Assembly: GCA_002409785.1 (NCBI GenBank)
Contig: DHOX01000071.1
Coordinates: 7,828 to 24,337 of the forward strand
DNA: 16,510 bases
Reading direction: 5' to 3'
Source of the DNA: Prevotella sp. UBA5379
GTDB taxonomy: Bacteria; Bacteroidota; Bacteroidia; Bacteroidales; Bacteroidaceae
Shown piece after piece: positions 5,908 through 12,698 of the stretch. The notes beneath the pieces were generated by a model that saw only the letters and a list, made by a program, of their open reading frames with translations, was not told the origin of the DNA and ran no database searches. Position 1 is the first letter of the stretch; each line of letters starts with the position of its first letter. The position numbers and the translations under genes are program-made.

Positions 5908-8154
5908 ATGAATATTTATTTGTGCATCTTGATCTTTCTGCTTTGCCTGGCAGTTTTTGATCTTCTTGCAGGTGTGAGTAATGATGCGGTCAACTTTCTT
6001 CAACCGGCCGTGGGAGCACGGGTCGCCAAGTTTCGCACGATTCTCCTTACCGCTTCTTGCGGCGTGATCATAGGAGCTTTTATGTCTTCTGGAATGATGG
6101 ATGTAGCCAGACATGGAGTAATGATGCCTGACCATTATTCCTTTAATGAGGTGATGACTATCTTCCTTGCCATGATGGTGACAGACGTCATGGTCTTGAA
6201 TGCTTTTAATTCTCTGGGATTACCCACATCTACCACTGTATCAATGGTATTTGAACTTTTAGGCGGGACTTTTGCACTGGCAACAGTGAAAATAGCTCAT
6301 AACCATTCCTTCTCTTATGGTGTCCTGTTGAATTCTGATAAGGCTTTGAGCATGATCATAGCCATTTTCCTGTCTGTGGCTATTGCTTTCTTTTTTGGGG
6401 CTGTGGTCATGTGGATTACGAGGATTTTCTTTACCTTTAGTTATAAAAAGCATTTAAAGCATCTGATTGCTGTTTTTGGCGGGATAGCTTTTACCGCCCT
6501 TGCCTATTTTATTTTCATGAAAGGACTGAGTTCAAGTCCTTATCTGTCTGACCCGGTGAGAGACTATATCAATGGAAATATCAAGTTAATTCTGTTTTGT
6601 ACTCTCATTATATCCACAATTGCCATGGAGATCCTCTATCTCTTGCATGTGAATATATTCAAAGTTATCGTACTGATGGGTACTTTCTCGCTCGCAATGG
6701 CTTATGCTAAAAATGACTTGGTAAGTCTGATAGGGGTGCCTCTTGCCGGCCTGAGTTCTTATCAGGACTATATAGCTCATGCACACGGCATAGCTCCGAC
6801 AGCTTATATGATGAAATCTTTGATGTCCAGTGCAGCACCTCCTCTTATTTATCTTTTGATCGCAGGTGTGATCATGATTATCGTTTTGGGGACATCTAAG
6901 AAGGCCAAGCGTGTCATTAAAACTTCTGTAGACTTGTCGCGTCAGGATGAGGGTGAAGAGATGTTCGGAAGTTCAAGGGTAGCACGTTCACTGGTGCGTT
7001 TTGCGCAGAATACAAGTAATTTTATGAAAAAGATCTTACCCCCTAAGGTCCTTTCCTGGATTGATTCGCGTTTTGACAAGAAAGATGTGATTTTGACTGA
7101 TGATAAAGCTGCATTTGACCTGGTACGGGCTTCCATTAATCTGGTGTTGAGTGCCATGTTGATTACGATCAGCACGAATCACAAACTTCCGCTTTCTACT
7201 ACTTATGTTACCTTTATGGTGGCCATGGGCTCTTCTTTGGCAGACAGGGCCTGGAGCCGGGAGAGTGCGGTGTTCCGTGTGACAGGAGTCTTGAGCGTGA
7301 TCGGGGGATGGTTTATTACTGCCGGGGTGGCATTTATTACTGCTGCGGTGGTATGCCTGATCATGTATTATGGGGGCTTCCCGGTGCAGTTGATGTTTAT
7401 GTGTCTCGTCATTTTCCTGTTGATTCATACCAATCGCAAAAATGCGCAAAAGGCAAAGAGGCAGGCTGAGGAAGATGATTCTTTTCGTCTGATGATGCGT
7501 ACCAGAGATCCGGAACTGGTTTGGGATCTCTTGAAGAAACAGGTCAGCCATACTCAGAGTTTTGAGAATCGTTTTGCATTAAAGGAATACAATCAGATAC
7601 TCAACGGATTGACGAATGAGGATGTGAGGAGCCTTCATCATGCAAACAAAGAGTTGAAGGCAGAACAGAATAATCTGAAGAAATATCGCCGGCAGGAGAT
7701 GTTGGGACTGAAGAAGAGTCCGCCAAACATAGCTATAGAACGGAATACATGGTTTCATCTAGGCGCTAATGCGAGTCAGCAGTTTCTCTATAGTCTTCGA
7801 CGTATGCTGGATCCTATCAGAGAGCATGTAGCCAATAATTTCAGTCCATTGCCTGACAGTTATGTCAAGGAATTCCAACCTATGCAACAGCATATCAATA
7901 GTCTGATGAGAAGTACGGAAAAGGAAATCTCCTCAGGTCATTATGACAATTATCGTGAGATTCTGGCTGAGGCGGATGATTGTAAGGATAAACTGTCTGT
8001 TCTCCGGAAGAGGCACCTTTATCGTATGCAGGAAGGCAATGAAAGTCAGATGCAGATCAACCTGCTGTATCTTAATGTGCTCCAGGAAAGTCAGGAATTC
8101 CTAAGTGTGATGAGGCACCAACTCAGAGCTACAAAGAAATTTATGGAAAACTGA
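5908..8154 (+). CDS. PiT family inorganic phosphate transporter with C-terminal PhoU-like domain
   Basis: A 748-aa inner-membrane protein. The duplicated PiT signature is visible in both halves. Half one has GVSNDAVNFLQPAVGA (22-37) and GLPTSTTVSMVFELLGG (104-120). Half two has AYAKNDLVSLIGVPLAG (265-281) and KLPLSTTYVTFMVAMGSS (426-443). These Asp and PxSTT elements form the phosphate and cation site in the family. Many hydrophobic segments fill residues 1-330 and 405-507, with a polar cytoplasmic loop at about 330-400. From about 510 to 748 the protein is soluble and helical, and its LLYLNVLQESQEFLSVMRHQ region resembles PhoU. It would import phosphate by cation symport, with the PhoU-like tail as a likely gating or signalling module. 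It has its own Pho-like promoter and converges with a PhoR/PhoB-like pair. Confidence 0.88.
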   Translation: MNIYLCILIFLLCLAVFDLLAGVSNDAVNFLQPAVGARVAKFRTILLTASCGVIIGAFMSSGMMDVARHGVMMPDHYSFNEVMTIFLAMMVTDVMVLNAFNSLGLPTSTTVSMVFELLGGTFALATVKIAHNHSFSYGVLLNSDKALSMIIAIFLSVAIAFFFGAVVMWITRIFFTFSYKKHLKHLIAVFGGIAFTALAYFIFMKGLSSSPYLSDPVRDYINGNIKLILFCTLIISTIAMEILYLLHVNIFKVIVLMGTFSLAMAYAKNDLVSLIGVPLAGLSSYQDYIAHAHGIAPTAYMMKSLMSSAAPPLIYLLIAGVIMIIVLGTSKKAKRVIKTSVDLSRQDEGEEMFGSSRVARSLVRFAQNTSNFMKKILPPKVLSWIDSRFDKKDVILTDDKAAFDLVRASINLVLSAMLITISTNHKLPLSTTYVTFMVAMGSSLADRAWSRESAVFRVTGVLSVIGGWFITAGVAFITAAVVCLIMYYGGFPVQLMFMCLVIFLLIHTNRKNAQKAKRQAEEDDSFRLMMRTRDPELVWDLLKKQVSHTQSFENRFALKEYNQILNGLTNEDVRSLHHANKELKAEQNNLKKYRRQEMLGLKKSPPNIAIERNTWFHLGANASQQFLYSLRRMLDPIREHVANNFSPLPDSYVKEFQPMQQHINSLMRSTEKEISSGHYDNYREILAEADDCKDKLSVLRKRHLYRMQEGNESQMQINLLYLNVLQESQEFLSVMRHQLRATKKFMEN

Positions 8155-8212
8155 TCCTCATAAGGGGTATGGCCAGAGGCGTTCCCTCCGTTGATTTCCC
8201 TTTTCTCAAAAA

Positions 8213-9625
8213 CTATATCTTTAGCGAAAAATCAAATCGAAGGCCTCCTTCCGGATTATTTCTTACCCTGATCGTTCCATCATGCAAGAGTACGGCGTTT
8301 TTAACAATAGCCAGTCCTAATCCTGTCCCTCCCATCTTCCGGCTGCGGCCTTTGTCTACGCGATAGAAACGTTCAAATAGGCGGGGAAGGTGTTCCGGAG
8401 CCACGCCGACTCCGTTGTCCTTAAAAGTGAAGTGCCATTTGTTGCCTTGTAATTCACTCTCCAGTAGGATAGTCGTATTCTCACCGGCGTATGAGATCGC
8501 ATTATCGGTGAGGTTGCGGAAGATGCTATAGAGTAGTGAGCGGTTGCCCTGGACTTTGACATTATCGGGAAGTTGATCAATGAAAGTCATGTTTCGTTTC
8601 TCTAATGATAAGGCTGTTTCTTTCTGAATATCCTTGATCATCTGGGAGATGTCTACCGTTTCGAAATCAAACATTTCGGTTGAGGCATCGTCCAACCGGT
8701 TCAGCGTAGAAATATCATGCAGAAGACTCGTCAACCGTTGGCTCTGGGCATAACAGCGTCTGAGGAATTGATCTTTCATAGGAGCGTCAATTTTAGGATT
8801 ATCCAGAATCGTTTCCAGATAACCTTGAATACTCGCCACTGGCGTCTTCAGTTCATGCGCAACATTTTGTGTCAGCTGACGTTTCAATATACCCTGTTCC
8901 TTACGTGTGTTGCGTAGATTCTTATACATTTTGATGATCCTTTCTGCGATTTCGCCAAGTTCATCATCAGGGAAAGCTGCCAGGTCTTCGACATCCAGGC
9001 TCTCATTATGTTCCGCCCGGTAGGCAAAGGTGCGGAGTTTATCTACATTTGAATTCAGGCGGTTCATGAATCGATAGAGAAAAGTCGTCAGGATGACAAG
9101 AATACCAAGTGCAAACCAGAGATAAAGTCGGTTAGTCCTTAGTGATTTGGACAGTTCATTATTGTGAGGAAGGGCACTGCGGATGATCAGATGTTCCCTG
9201 GGAGAATAAGTCGCTGAATAGAAATAATCATGCTGAAGGGTCTTGCTCTTTCTTTCTACTGTTGTGCTTGCCCCCTTGGCTAAGGCCTGTCGGACTTCCG
9301 CGCGATTGGAATGGTTCCCCATCTTCCGGTAATTTTTATTCACATTGTCAAAGATTACTTTTCCCTTATCTGTAATCAACGTGACCCTCAAATCTTTTAT
9401 CGGGTGAGTGTGGACATAGTCGGAAACGCTTTTTTCTGAATGATTGCCGATATATTTTAATGCTTCATTCATGCGCCCGTTATAGTCTTGCAGTCGTTGA
9501 TTCAAATAGGCTATCTTGTACTGTTTCTCGCGCACTTGCTGGAACGCGATGAATGCAGCAGCAAAAGCGAGAAATATTGCTAATACGCTATAGAATAATT
9601 TTTTCCCAAGAGATAGTTTGTGCAT
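8213..9625 (-). CDS. Sensor histidine kinase, PhoR-like
   Basis: 470 aa from the ATG at 9625; a TTG two codons upstream is in frame but less likely. It has a membrane helix at about 10-28, an extracytoplasmic sensor region to about 166, a second helix at about 167-185, and a HAMP-like linker containing DDELGEIAE. The HisKA domain carries phospho-acceptor H257 in NVAHELKTPVASIQGYLET. The HATPase domain shows the N box (RNLTDNA, N375), G1 DNGVG (403-407), F box LFERFYR and G2 GTGLGLA (433-439), so catalysis looks intact. It lies downstream of the response regulator on the same strand, the usual operon pair. A phosphate-sensing role is inferred from PhoR-like architecture and the convergent phosphate transporter 58 bp away; another extracytoplasmic stimulus is possible. 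Confidence 0.85.
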   Translation of the reverse strand: MHKLSLGKKLFYSVLAIFLAFAAAFIAFQQVREKQYKIAYLNQRLQDYNGRMNEALKYIGNHSEKSVSDYVHTHPIKDLRVTLITDKGKVIFDNVNKNYRKMGNHSNRAEVRQALAKGASTTVERKSKTLQHDYFYSATYSPREHLIIRSALPHNNELSKSLRTNRLYLWFALGILVILTTFLYRFMNRLNSNVDKLRTFAYRAEHNESLDVEDLAAFPDDELGEIAERIIKMYKNLRNTRKEQGILKRQLTQNVAHELKTPVASIQGYLETILDNPKIDAPMKDQFLRRCYAQSQRLTSLLHDISTLNRLDDASTEMFDFETVDISQMIKDIQKETALSLEKRNMTFIDQLPDNVKVQGNRSLLYSIFRNLTDNAISYAGENTTILLESELQGNKWHFTFKDNGVGVAPEHLPRLFERFYRVDKGRSRKMGGTGLGLAIVKNAVLLHDGTIRVRNNPEGGLRFDFSLKI

Positions 9626-9648
9626 GAGCAAGAATATTAAAGGTAGGG

Positions 9649-9693
9649 ATTTCCCGATAATGGATCAACAATGGTTGATGTTACAGGGGAAAT
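9649..9693 (-). other. Nested stem-loop between response regulator and kinase genes
   Basis: ATTTCCC (9649-9655) pairs with GGGAAAT (9687-9693). Inside it ATCAAC (9664-9669) pairs with GTTGAT (9674-9679) over a 4-base loop. Both stems are perfect and nested within the 103-base intercistronic gap. No U-run follows on the minus strand, so this is more likely an RNA processing or differential-expression element than a terminator. Confidence 0.4.
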
Positions 9694-9728
9694 ACGATTA
9701 ACTGGAAATGTATCTTGAAGGTTCGGCG

Positions 9729-10421
9729 TTATGCATCAAAATAGTAACCGAATCCCAGGCGTGTTACGATATATTTGGCATAAGGACCAACCTTCTTTCT
9801 CAGCCGGGTGATATTGACATCCACTGTTCTGTCAAGTACCATTACGTCTCTGGGCCAAACACGATTGATCAGTTCCTGCCGGGAAAACACTTTTCCTCTT
9901 TCATTCAGCAAGAGATGCAACAGCTCAAATTCGGTCTTTGTAAAAGGTACATTCTTACCCTCTATAGAAACGGTCTTCTTGTCCAGATTCATCAATAGCC
10001 CCTGATAACTGAGGAGTTGGGACTCATCTGTTTTCCCCTTTTCCCTGGTCCTGCGGAGGACGGCACGGATTCTGACCAGTACTTCACGGATGGAGAAAGG
10101 TTTGGAAATGTAGTCGTCAGCCCCCAGATTAAAACCTGTAACCGTGTCATTTTCGGCATCTTTCGCAGTTAAGAAGATAATAGGTATATGGGCTGTCTCC
10201 GGATCCTCTTTCAGTTGTTTGGCCATAGCGAACCCAGACATTCCACCCATCATTACGTCCAGTAAAAGGAGCTGAAAAGACGAGAGGTTCTTGTCTAAAG
10301 CTTCTTCTGCTGAATTAGCTGTTTCCACCTCGTAACCTTCTGTCTCCAGATTGAACTTGAGTATTTCACACAAGTCTTCTTCGTCATCTACAACGAGTAT
10401 TCGAGCTTTATTATCATCCAT
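9729..10421 (-). CDS. Response regulator, OmpR/PhoB family (PhoB-like)
   Basis: 230 aa from the ATG at 10421 (MDDNKARILVVDDEED). The receiver domain spans about 1-120 with acidic pocket D12/D13, phospho-acceptor D55 (LLLLDVMMGG), T85 and K107 (DDYISKPF). The C-terminal winged-helix DNA-binding domain (about 130-230) has TKTEFELLHLLL, FSRQELINRVW, the recognition-helix region VLDRTVDVNITRLRKK and the wing GFGYYFDA. PhoB-type regulators bind 11-bp direct repeats, which fits the arrays at 5824 and 10754. The frame is open upstream to a TTG at 10457, but that extension would begin inside the -7 box, so the ATG at 10421 is preferred. The kinase gene follows on the same strand. Confidence 0.9.
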   Translation of the reverse strand: MDDNKARILVVDDEEDLCEILKFNLETEGYEVETANSAEEALDKNLSSFQLLLLDVMMGGMSGFAMAKQLKEDPETAHIPIIFLTAKDAENDTVTGFNLGADDYISKPFSIREVLVRIRAVLRRTREKGKTDESQLLSYQGLLMNLDKKTVSIEGKNVPFTKTEFELLHLLLNERGKVFSRQELINRVWPRDVMVLDRTVDVNITRLRKKVGPYAKYIVTRLGFGYYFDA

Positions 10422-10446
10422 CAAAATACTTATTATTATCTGTATG

Positions 10447-10454
10447 CAAAGATA
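10447..10454 (-). promoter_or_regulatory. -7 box of the response regulator gene
   Basis: The minus strand reads TATCTTTG then CA, an exact TAnnTTTG match. The predicted start near 10440 leaves a leader of about 19 nt before the ATG at 10421. Neither a -33 TTTG nor Pho-like heptamers are seen upstream, so this may be the basal promoter. Confidence 0.6.
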
Positions 10455-10501
10455 CAATTATTTTTTCTAAGACACCTGCTTTTTTAACGGGTATCATTTA
10501 T

Positions 10502-10717
10502 TTAAAGTAATGAGAGGAGCCGGGCTGCAGCAAAATTTTCGGAAGGATCAACCCTTCTCTGATTCCGGTACTTTACAGGCTGTGCTCCTCGATACATTCC
10601 ATCTTTCTTGCCTGAATACCTCTTTTCAGATAAAAACGGAATAATTTCCATAATGATACACATTTGTCTGGAAAATGCTGCATTTGATAGTGCTATTGCT
10701 GACTCTTCCTTATACAT
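10502..10717 (-). CDS. Candidate small protein, 71 aa, under a Pho-like promoter
   Basis: The ATG at 10717 is preceded by AAAGGA at 10730-10725 (7-base spacing, a real Shine-Dalgarno, uncommon here). The protein is MYKEESAIALSNAAFSRQ at the start, a short hydrophobic stretch CIIMEIIPFL (about 20-29), then a basic polar region rich in Lys, Arg, Gly and Tyr (SGKKDGMYRGAQPVKYRNQRR), ending in a likely helix FAAARLLSLL. No signal peptide or clear membrane span is present and I recognise no family. An upstream in-frame TTG at 10738 overlaps the -7 box and is rejected as the start. The ORF lies 80 bases before the response regulator on the same strand and may share its transcript. The case rests on Shine-Dalgarno, promoter and open frame rather than homology. 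Confidence 0.5.
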   Translation of the reverse strand: MYKEESAIALSNAAFSRQMCIIMEIIPFLSEKRYSGKKDGMYRGAQPVKYRNQRRVDPSENFAAARLLSLL

Positions 10718-10735
10718 TTTTTGTTCCTTTAAATG

Positions 10736-10793
10736 CAAAAATAGAGATGAGATGTGAAGTCTGTGTAAAGAAAGTGTTACAATTTGATGACAT
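10736..10793 (-). promoter_or_regulatory. Pho-box-like array plus -7 box of the 71-aa ORF
   Basis: On the minus strand four heptamers occur at 11-bp pitch: ATGTCAT (10793-10787), TTGTAAC (10782-10776), TCTTTAC (10771-10765, weak) and ACTTCAC (10760-10754, weak). Exactly 10 bases later comes TATTTTTG (10743-10736), a -7 consensus, and there is no -33 TTTG. Repeat number, pitch and distance to the -7 box equal those of the phosphate transporter promoter. If the transcript continues, it would also read into the response regulator and kinase genes, giving autoregulation. Confidence 0.6.
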
Positions 10794-10810
10794 TCAATAA
10801 TAATCCTTTT

Positions 10811-10850
10811 TTGTCATCTGAATGTAACGGATTCTAAAAATTACTGTAAT
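10811..10850 (+). promoter_or_regulatory. Third Pho-box-like array, pointing rightward
   Basis: On the plus strand heptamers at 11-bp pitch are TTGTCAT (10811), ATGTAAC (10822), TCTAAAA (10833, degenerate) and CTGTAAT (10844). It is back-to-back with the array at 10754-10793. The best pairs of the two arrays make an inverted repeat (10776-10792 with 10812-10828, 14 of 17 positions pairing). No good TAnnTTTG lies 10 bases downstream; only CCCTTTCC at 10860-10867. It may drive a transcript or act as extra upstream sites for the leftward promoter. Confidence 0.45.
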
Positions 10851-10866
10851 AGGACAAGACCCTTTC

Positions 10867-10882
10867 CTTGAAAAATGAGATA
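10867..10882 (+). repeat. 16-bp direct repeat, copy 1
   Basis: CTTGAAAAATGAGATA is identical to the stretch at 11147-11162. A shorter form, TTGAAAAATG, recurs at 11206-11215 across the start codon of the first symporter. The function is unknown. Confidence 0.5.
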
Positions 10883-11142
10883 GAAAATGAATCATTGAAG
10901 TAATAGTTTGTTTTCAAAATAAAAGAGAATTTGAAAAAGAGAACTTAAAATGAACGGATTTTATGCTAAAGTTCCCTTTTCTTTTTCAGAATCTTCTTTT
11001 CCCTATTAAAAAGTGCGAATCTGTCAGTATTTTGCCGATTTCTTTTAATATGCTGATAATGAGAACTTTGGCATTTCCATAAAACTCCTGAAAGCTTGAA
11101 TTTTAACTTTAATTCTAATAGAGAAGACACTTTTGCTTTCTA
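10883..11142. other. AT-rich gene-free stretch with a terminator-like stem-loop
   Basis: No ORF with coding character is present; the longest candidate is a 19-codon Phe/Ser-rich frame at 10950-11009. GAACTT (10941-10946) pairs with AAGTTC (10969-10974), enclosing AAAAT/ATTTT around a GAACGG loop, and CCCTTTTCTTTTTC follows. On the plus strand this looks like a modest intrinsic terminator about 90-130 bases after the third Pho-like array. A short RNA could therefore be made here, but this is speculative. Confidence 0.3.
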
Positions 11143-11177
11143 TTTGCTTGAAAAATGAGATATTTTTTGTAATTTTG
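11143..11177 (+). promoter_or_regulatory. Promoter of the first NSS symporter
   Basis: TTTGCTTG at 11143-11150 supplies a -33 element (TTG at 11148-11150 with a 19-bp spacer) and TAATTTTG at 11170-11177 is the -7 box. Transcription would start near 11184, giving a leader of about 30 nt. The second copy of the 16-bp repeat lies between the two elements, where a regulator could act. Confidence 0.65.
11147..11162 (+). repeat. 16-bp direct repeat, copy 2, inside the symporter promoter
   Basis: Identical to 10867-10882 and located between the -33 and -7 elements, 280 bp from the first copy. It may be an operator or a trace of local duplication. Confidence 0.5.
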
Positions 11178-11212
11178 CAGTGTTTTGACAAAATTAATTG
11201 ATAGATTGAAAA

Positions 11213-12574
11213 ATGCCTAAAGAAGAGAGAGCAAGTTTCGGAAGTAAATTGGGAGCCATTTTGGCTACGGCAGGTTCTGCTGTGGGCTTAGGGAATATAT
11301 GGCGATTTCCTTACATGACGGGTAAGGATGGTGGTGCTGCCTTTATACTGGGTTATATCGTTTGTGTAGTTATCCTGGGAGTACCTTGTATTATCAGTGA
11401 GTTTATTATCGGTCGTCATGGTGCTGCGAATACAGCCCGGGCCTACAGTAACTTGTCTCATGGTACCTCCTGGAAACTCGTTGGGTATTTCCAGGCATTG
11501 ACGGGCTATCTCATAACCGGTTATTATGCAGTGGTAGCAGGCTGGTGCCTGAATTATCTATATGCATCCTTTATGGGGCAGTTGAAAGGTGATCCGACTT
11601 TTGTCGTAAATTATTTTAAGGTTTTCTGTGCCAATCCTGTCCGTCCAATATTCTGGACGGTGATTACCTTTCTGATCACTCATTTTGTCATCGTACATGG
11701 CGTCAGAAATGGTATCGAAAAGGCTTCTAAAGTGATGATGCCTATGCTGTTCATCCTTTTACTGGTAGTGGTTGTCATATCTTGCCTGCTGCCAGGAGCT
11801 GAAAAGGGGATCAGTTTTCTCTTCAAACCTGATTTTGCTAAGATGAACGGTAATGTCTTTTTGGATGCAGTGGGGCAGTCCTTCTATTCATTAAGTATAG
11901 CGATGGGCTGTCTTTGCACTTATGCATCTTATTTTAGCCGACAGACCAATCTGACAAAATCGGCAGGACAGATCGCTTTCATTGATACTGCCGTAGCTAT
12001 TCTTGCCGGACTGATGATTTTCCCTGCGGCGTTTTCTGTGGGAATCAGTCCGGATAGTGGTCCTTCTCTGATATTTATTACTTTGCCGAATGTTTTCAAC
12101 GAGGCTTTTTCCGGGGCGCCTTTTTTAAGATGGCTTATCTCGTTGTTTTTCTATGGCTTGCTGTTCCTTGCAGCCTTAACGTCTTTAATTTCTCTTCATG
12201 AAGCCAATACGGCTTTTGTATATGAAGAACTTCATATTTCCAGAAAGAAGGGGGCAATGCTGGTTACCATCAGTTGTTGTATAATTGGTGCCCTTTGTTC
12301 TTTGTCTCTGGGCAAATCAACGGCTCTGACTTTTGGCGGAAAACCATTATTTGATTGGTTTGATTTTGTTACCGGGAATATTATGCTGCCTGTAGGTGGA
12401 TTCCTGATGTGTCTTTTCCTGGGCTGGTACCTCCCCAAAAAAGTTGTTAAGGATGAATTTACGAACTGGGGGACTCTGTCTTCCCGTTTCTTTAATGTTT
12501 ATCTGATCGCTGTTCGTTTCATTTGCCCATTATTGATTTTAGCAATCTTCCTGCATCAGTTTAAGGTGTTCTGA
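11213..12574 (+). CDS. Neurotransmitter:sodium symporter family transporter (first of pair)
   Basis: A 453-aa inner-membrane protein with the LeuT-type NSS fold. TM1 has the family signature GSAVGLGNIWRFPYMTGKDG (21-40) with the unwound sodium-binding stretch. TM3 has GYYAVVAGW (103-111), whose Y105 matches the substrate-gating Tyr of LeuT. TM6 is FYSLSIAMGCLCTYASY (224-240) and TM8 LAALTSLIS (319-327) carries the A-T-S sodium-2 ligands. The length suits an 11-helix bacterial NSS. It would import an amino acid or related solute with sodium; the substrate cannot be read from sequence. The second copy follows 124 bp downstream. Tight small-residue packing at 228-232 (S-I-A-M-G) differs from the second copy. 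Confidence 0.9.
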   Translation: MPKEERASFGSKLGAILATAGSAVGLGNIWRFPYMTGKDGGAAFILGYIVCVVILGVPCIISEFIIGRHGAANTARAYSNLSHGTSWKLVGYFQALTGYLITGYYAVVAGWCLNYLYASFMGQLKGDPTFVVNYFKVFCANPVRPIFWTVITFLITHFVIVHGVRNGIEKASKVMMPMLFILLLVVVVISCLLPGAEKGISFLFKPDFAKMNGNVFLDAVGQSFYSLSIAMGCLCTYASYFSRQTNLTKSAGQIAFIDTAVAILAGLMIFPAAFSVGISPDSGPSLIFITLPNVFNEAFSGAPFLRWLISLFFYGLLFLAALTSLISLHEANTAFVYEELHISRKKGAMLVTISCCIIGALCSLSLGKSTALTFGGKPLFDWFDFVTGNIMLPVGGFLMCLFLGWYLPKKVVKDEFTNWGTLSSRFFNVYLIAVRFICPLLILAIFLHQFKVF

Positions 12575-12591
12575 TAGAAAAAGTATGAACC

Positions 12592-12638
12592 ATAATGGGG
12601 AAATCATTATCGACTGACTAATAATACTTCGTTGAAGT
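12592..12638 (+). other. Two small hairpins between the symporter genes
   Basis: ATAATG (12592-12597) pairs with CATTAT (12605-12610), and ACTTC (12626-12630) pairs with GAAGT (12634-12638). Neither has a U-run, and no TAnnTTTG box is seen before the second symporter. The gap is thus compatible with cotranscription with an RNA-processing element. Confidence 0.3.
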
Positions 12639-12698
12639 GAGAGTTGGTGGAATATTCGGAATAAGGTGAGCATATAACCTGATAAATTGTAATACAAC

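Noticed and set aside
7036..7551. 171-aa minus-strand frame rich in His, Gln and Arg
   Set aside because: It is antisense to the transporter second half and its composition mirrors the codons of membrane helices.
10421..10457. Upstream TTG start adding 12 residues to the response regulator
   Set aside because: The TTG at 10457 lies inside the region of the -7 box, upstream of the predicted transcript start; the ATG at 10421 gives a normal family N-terminus.
10950..11009. 19-codon Phe/Ser/Tyr-rich frame as a leader peptide for symporter attenuation
   Set aside because: No ribosome binding site or alternative hairpin pair is evident, and the symporter promoter at 11143-11177 lies downstream of it, so it is not in the same transcript.
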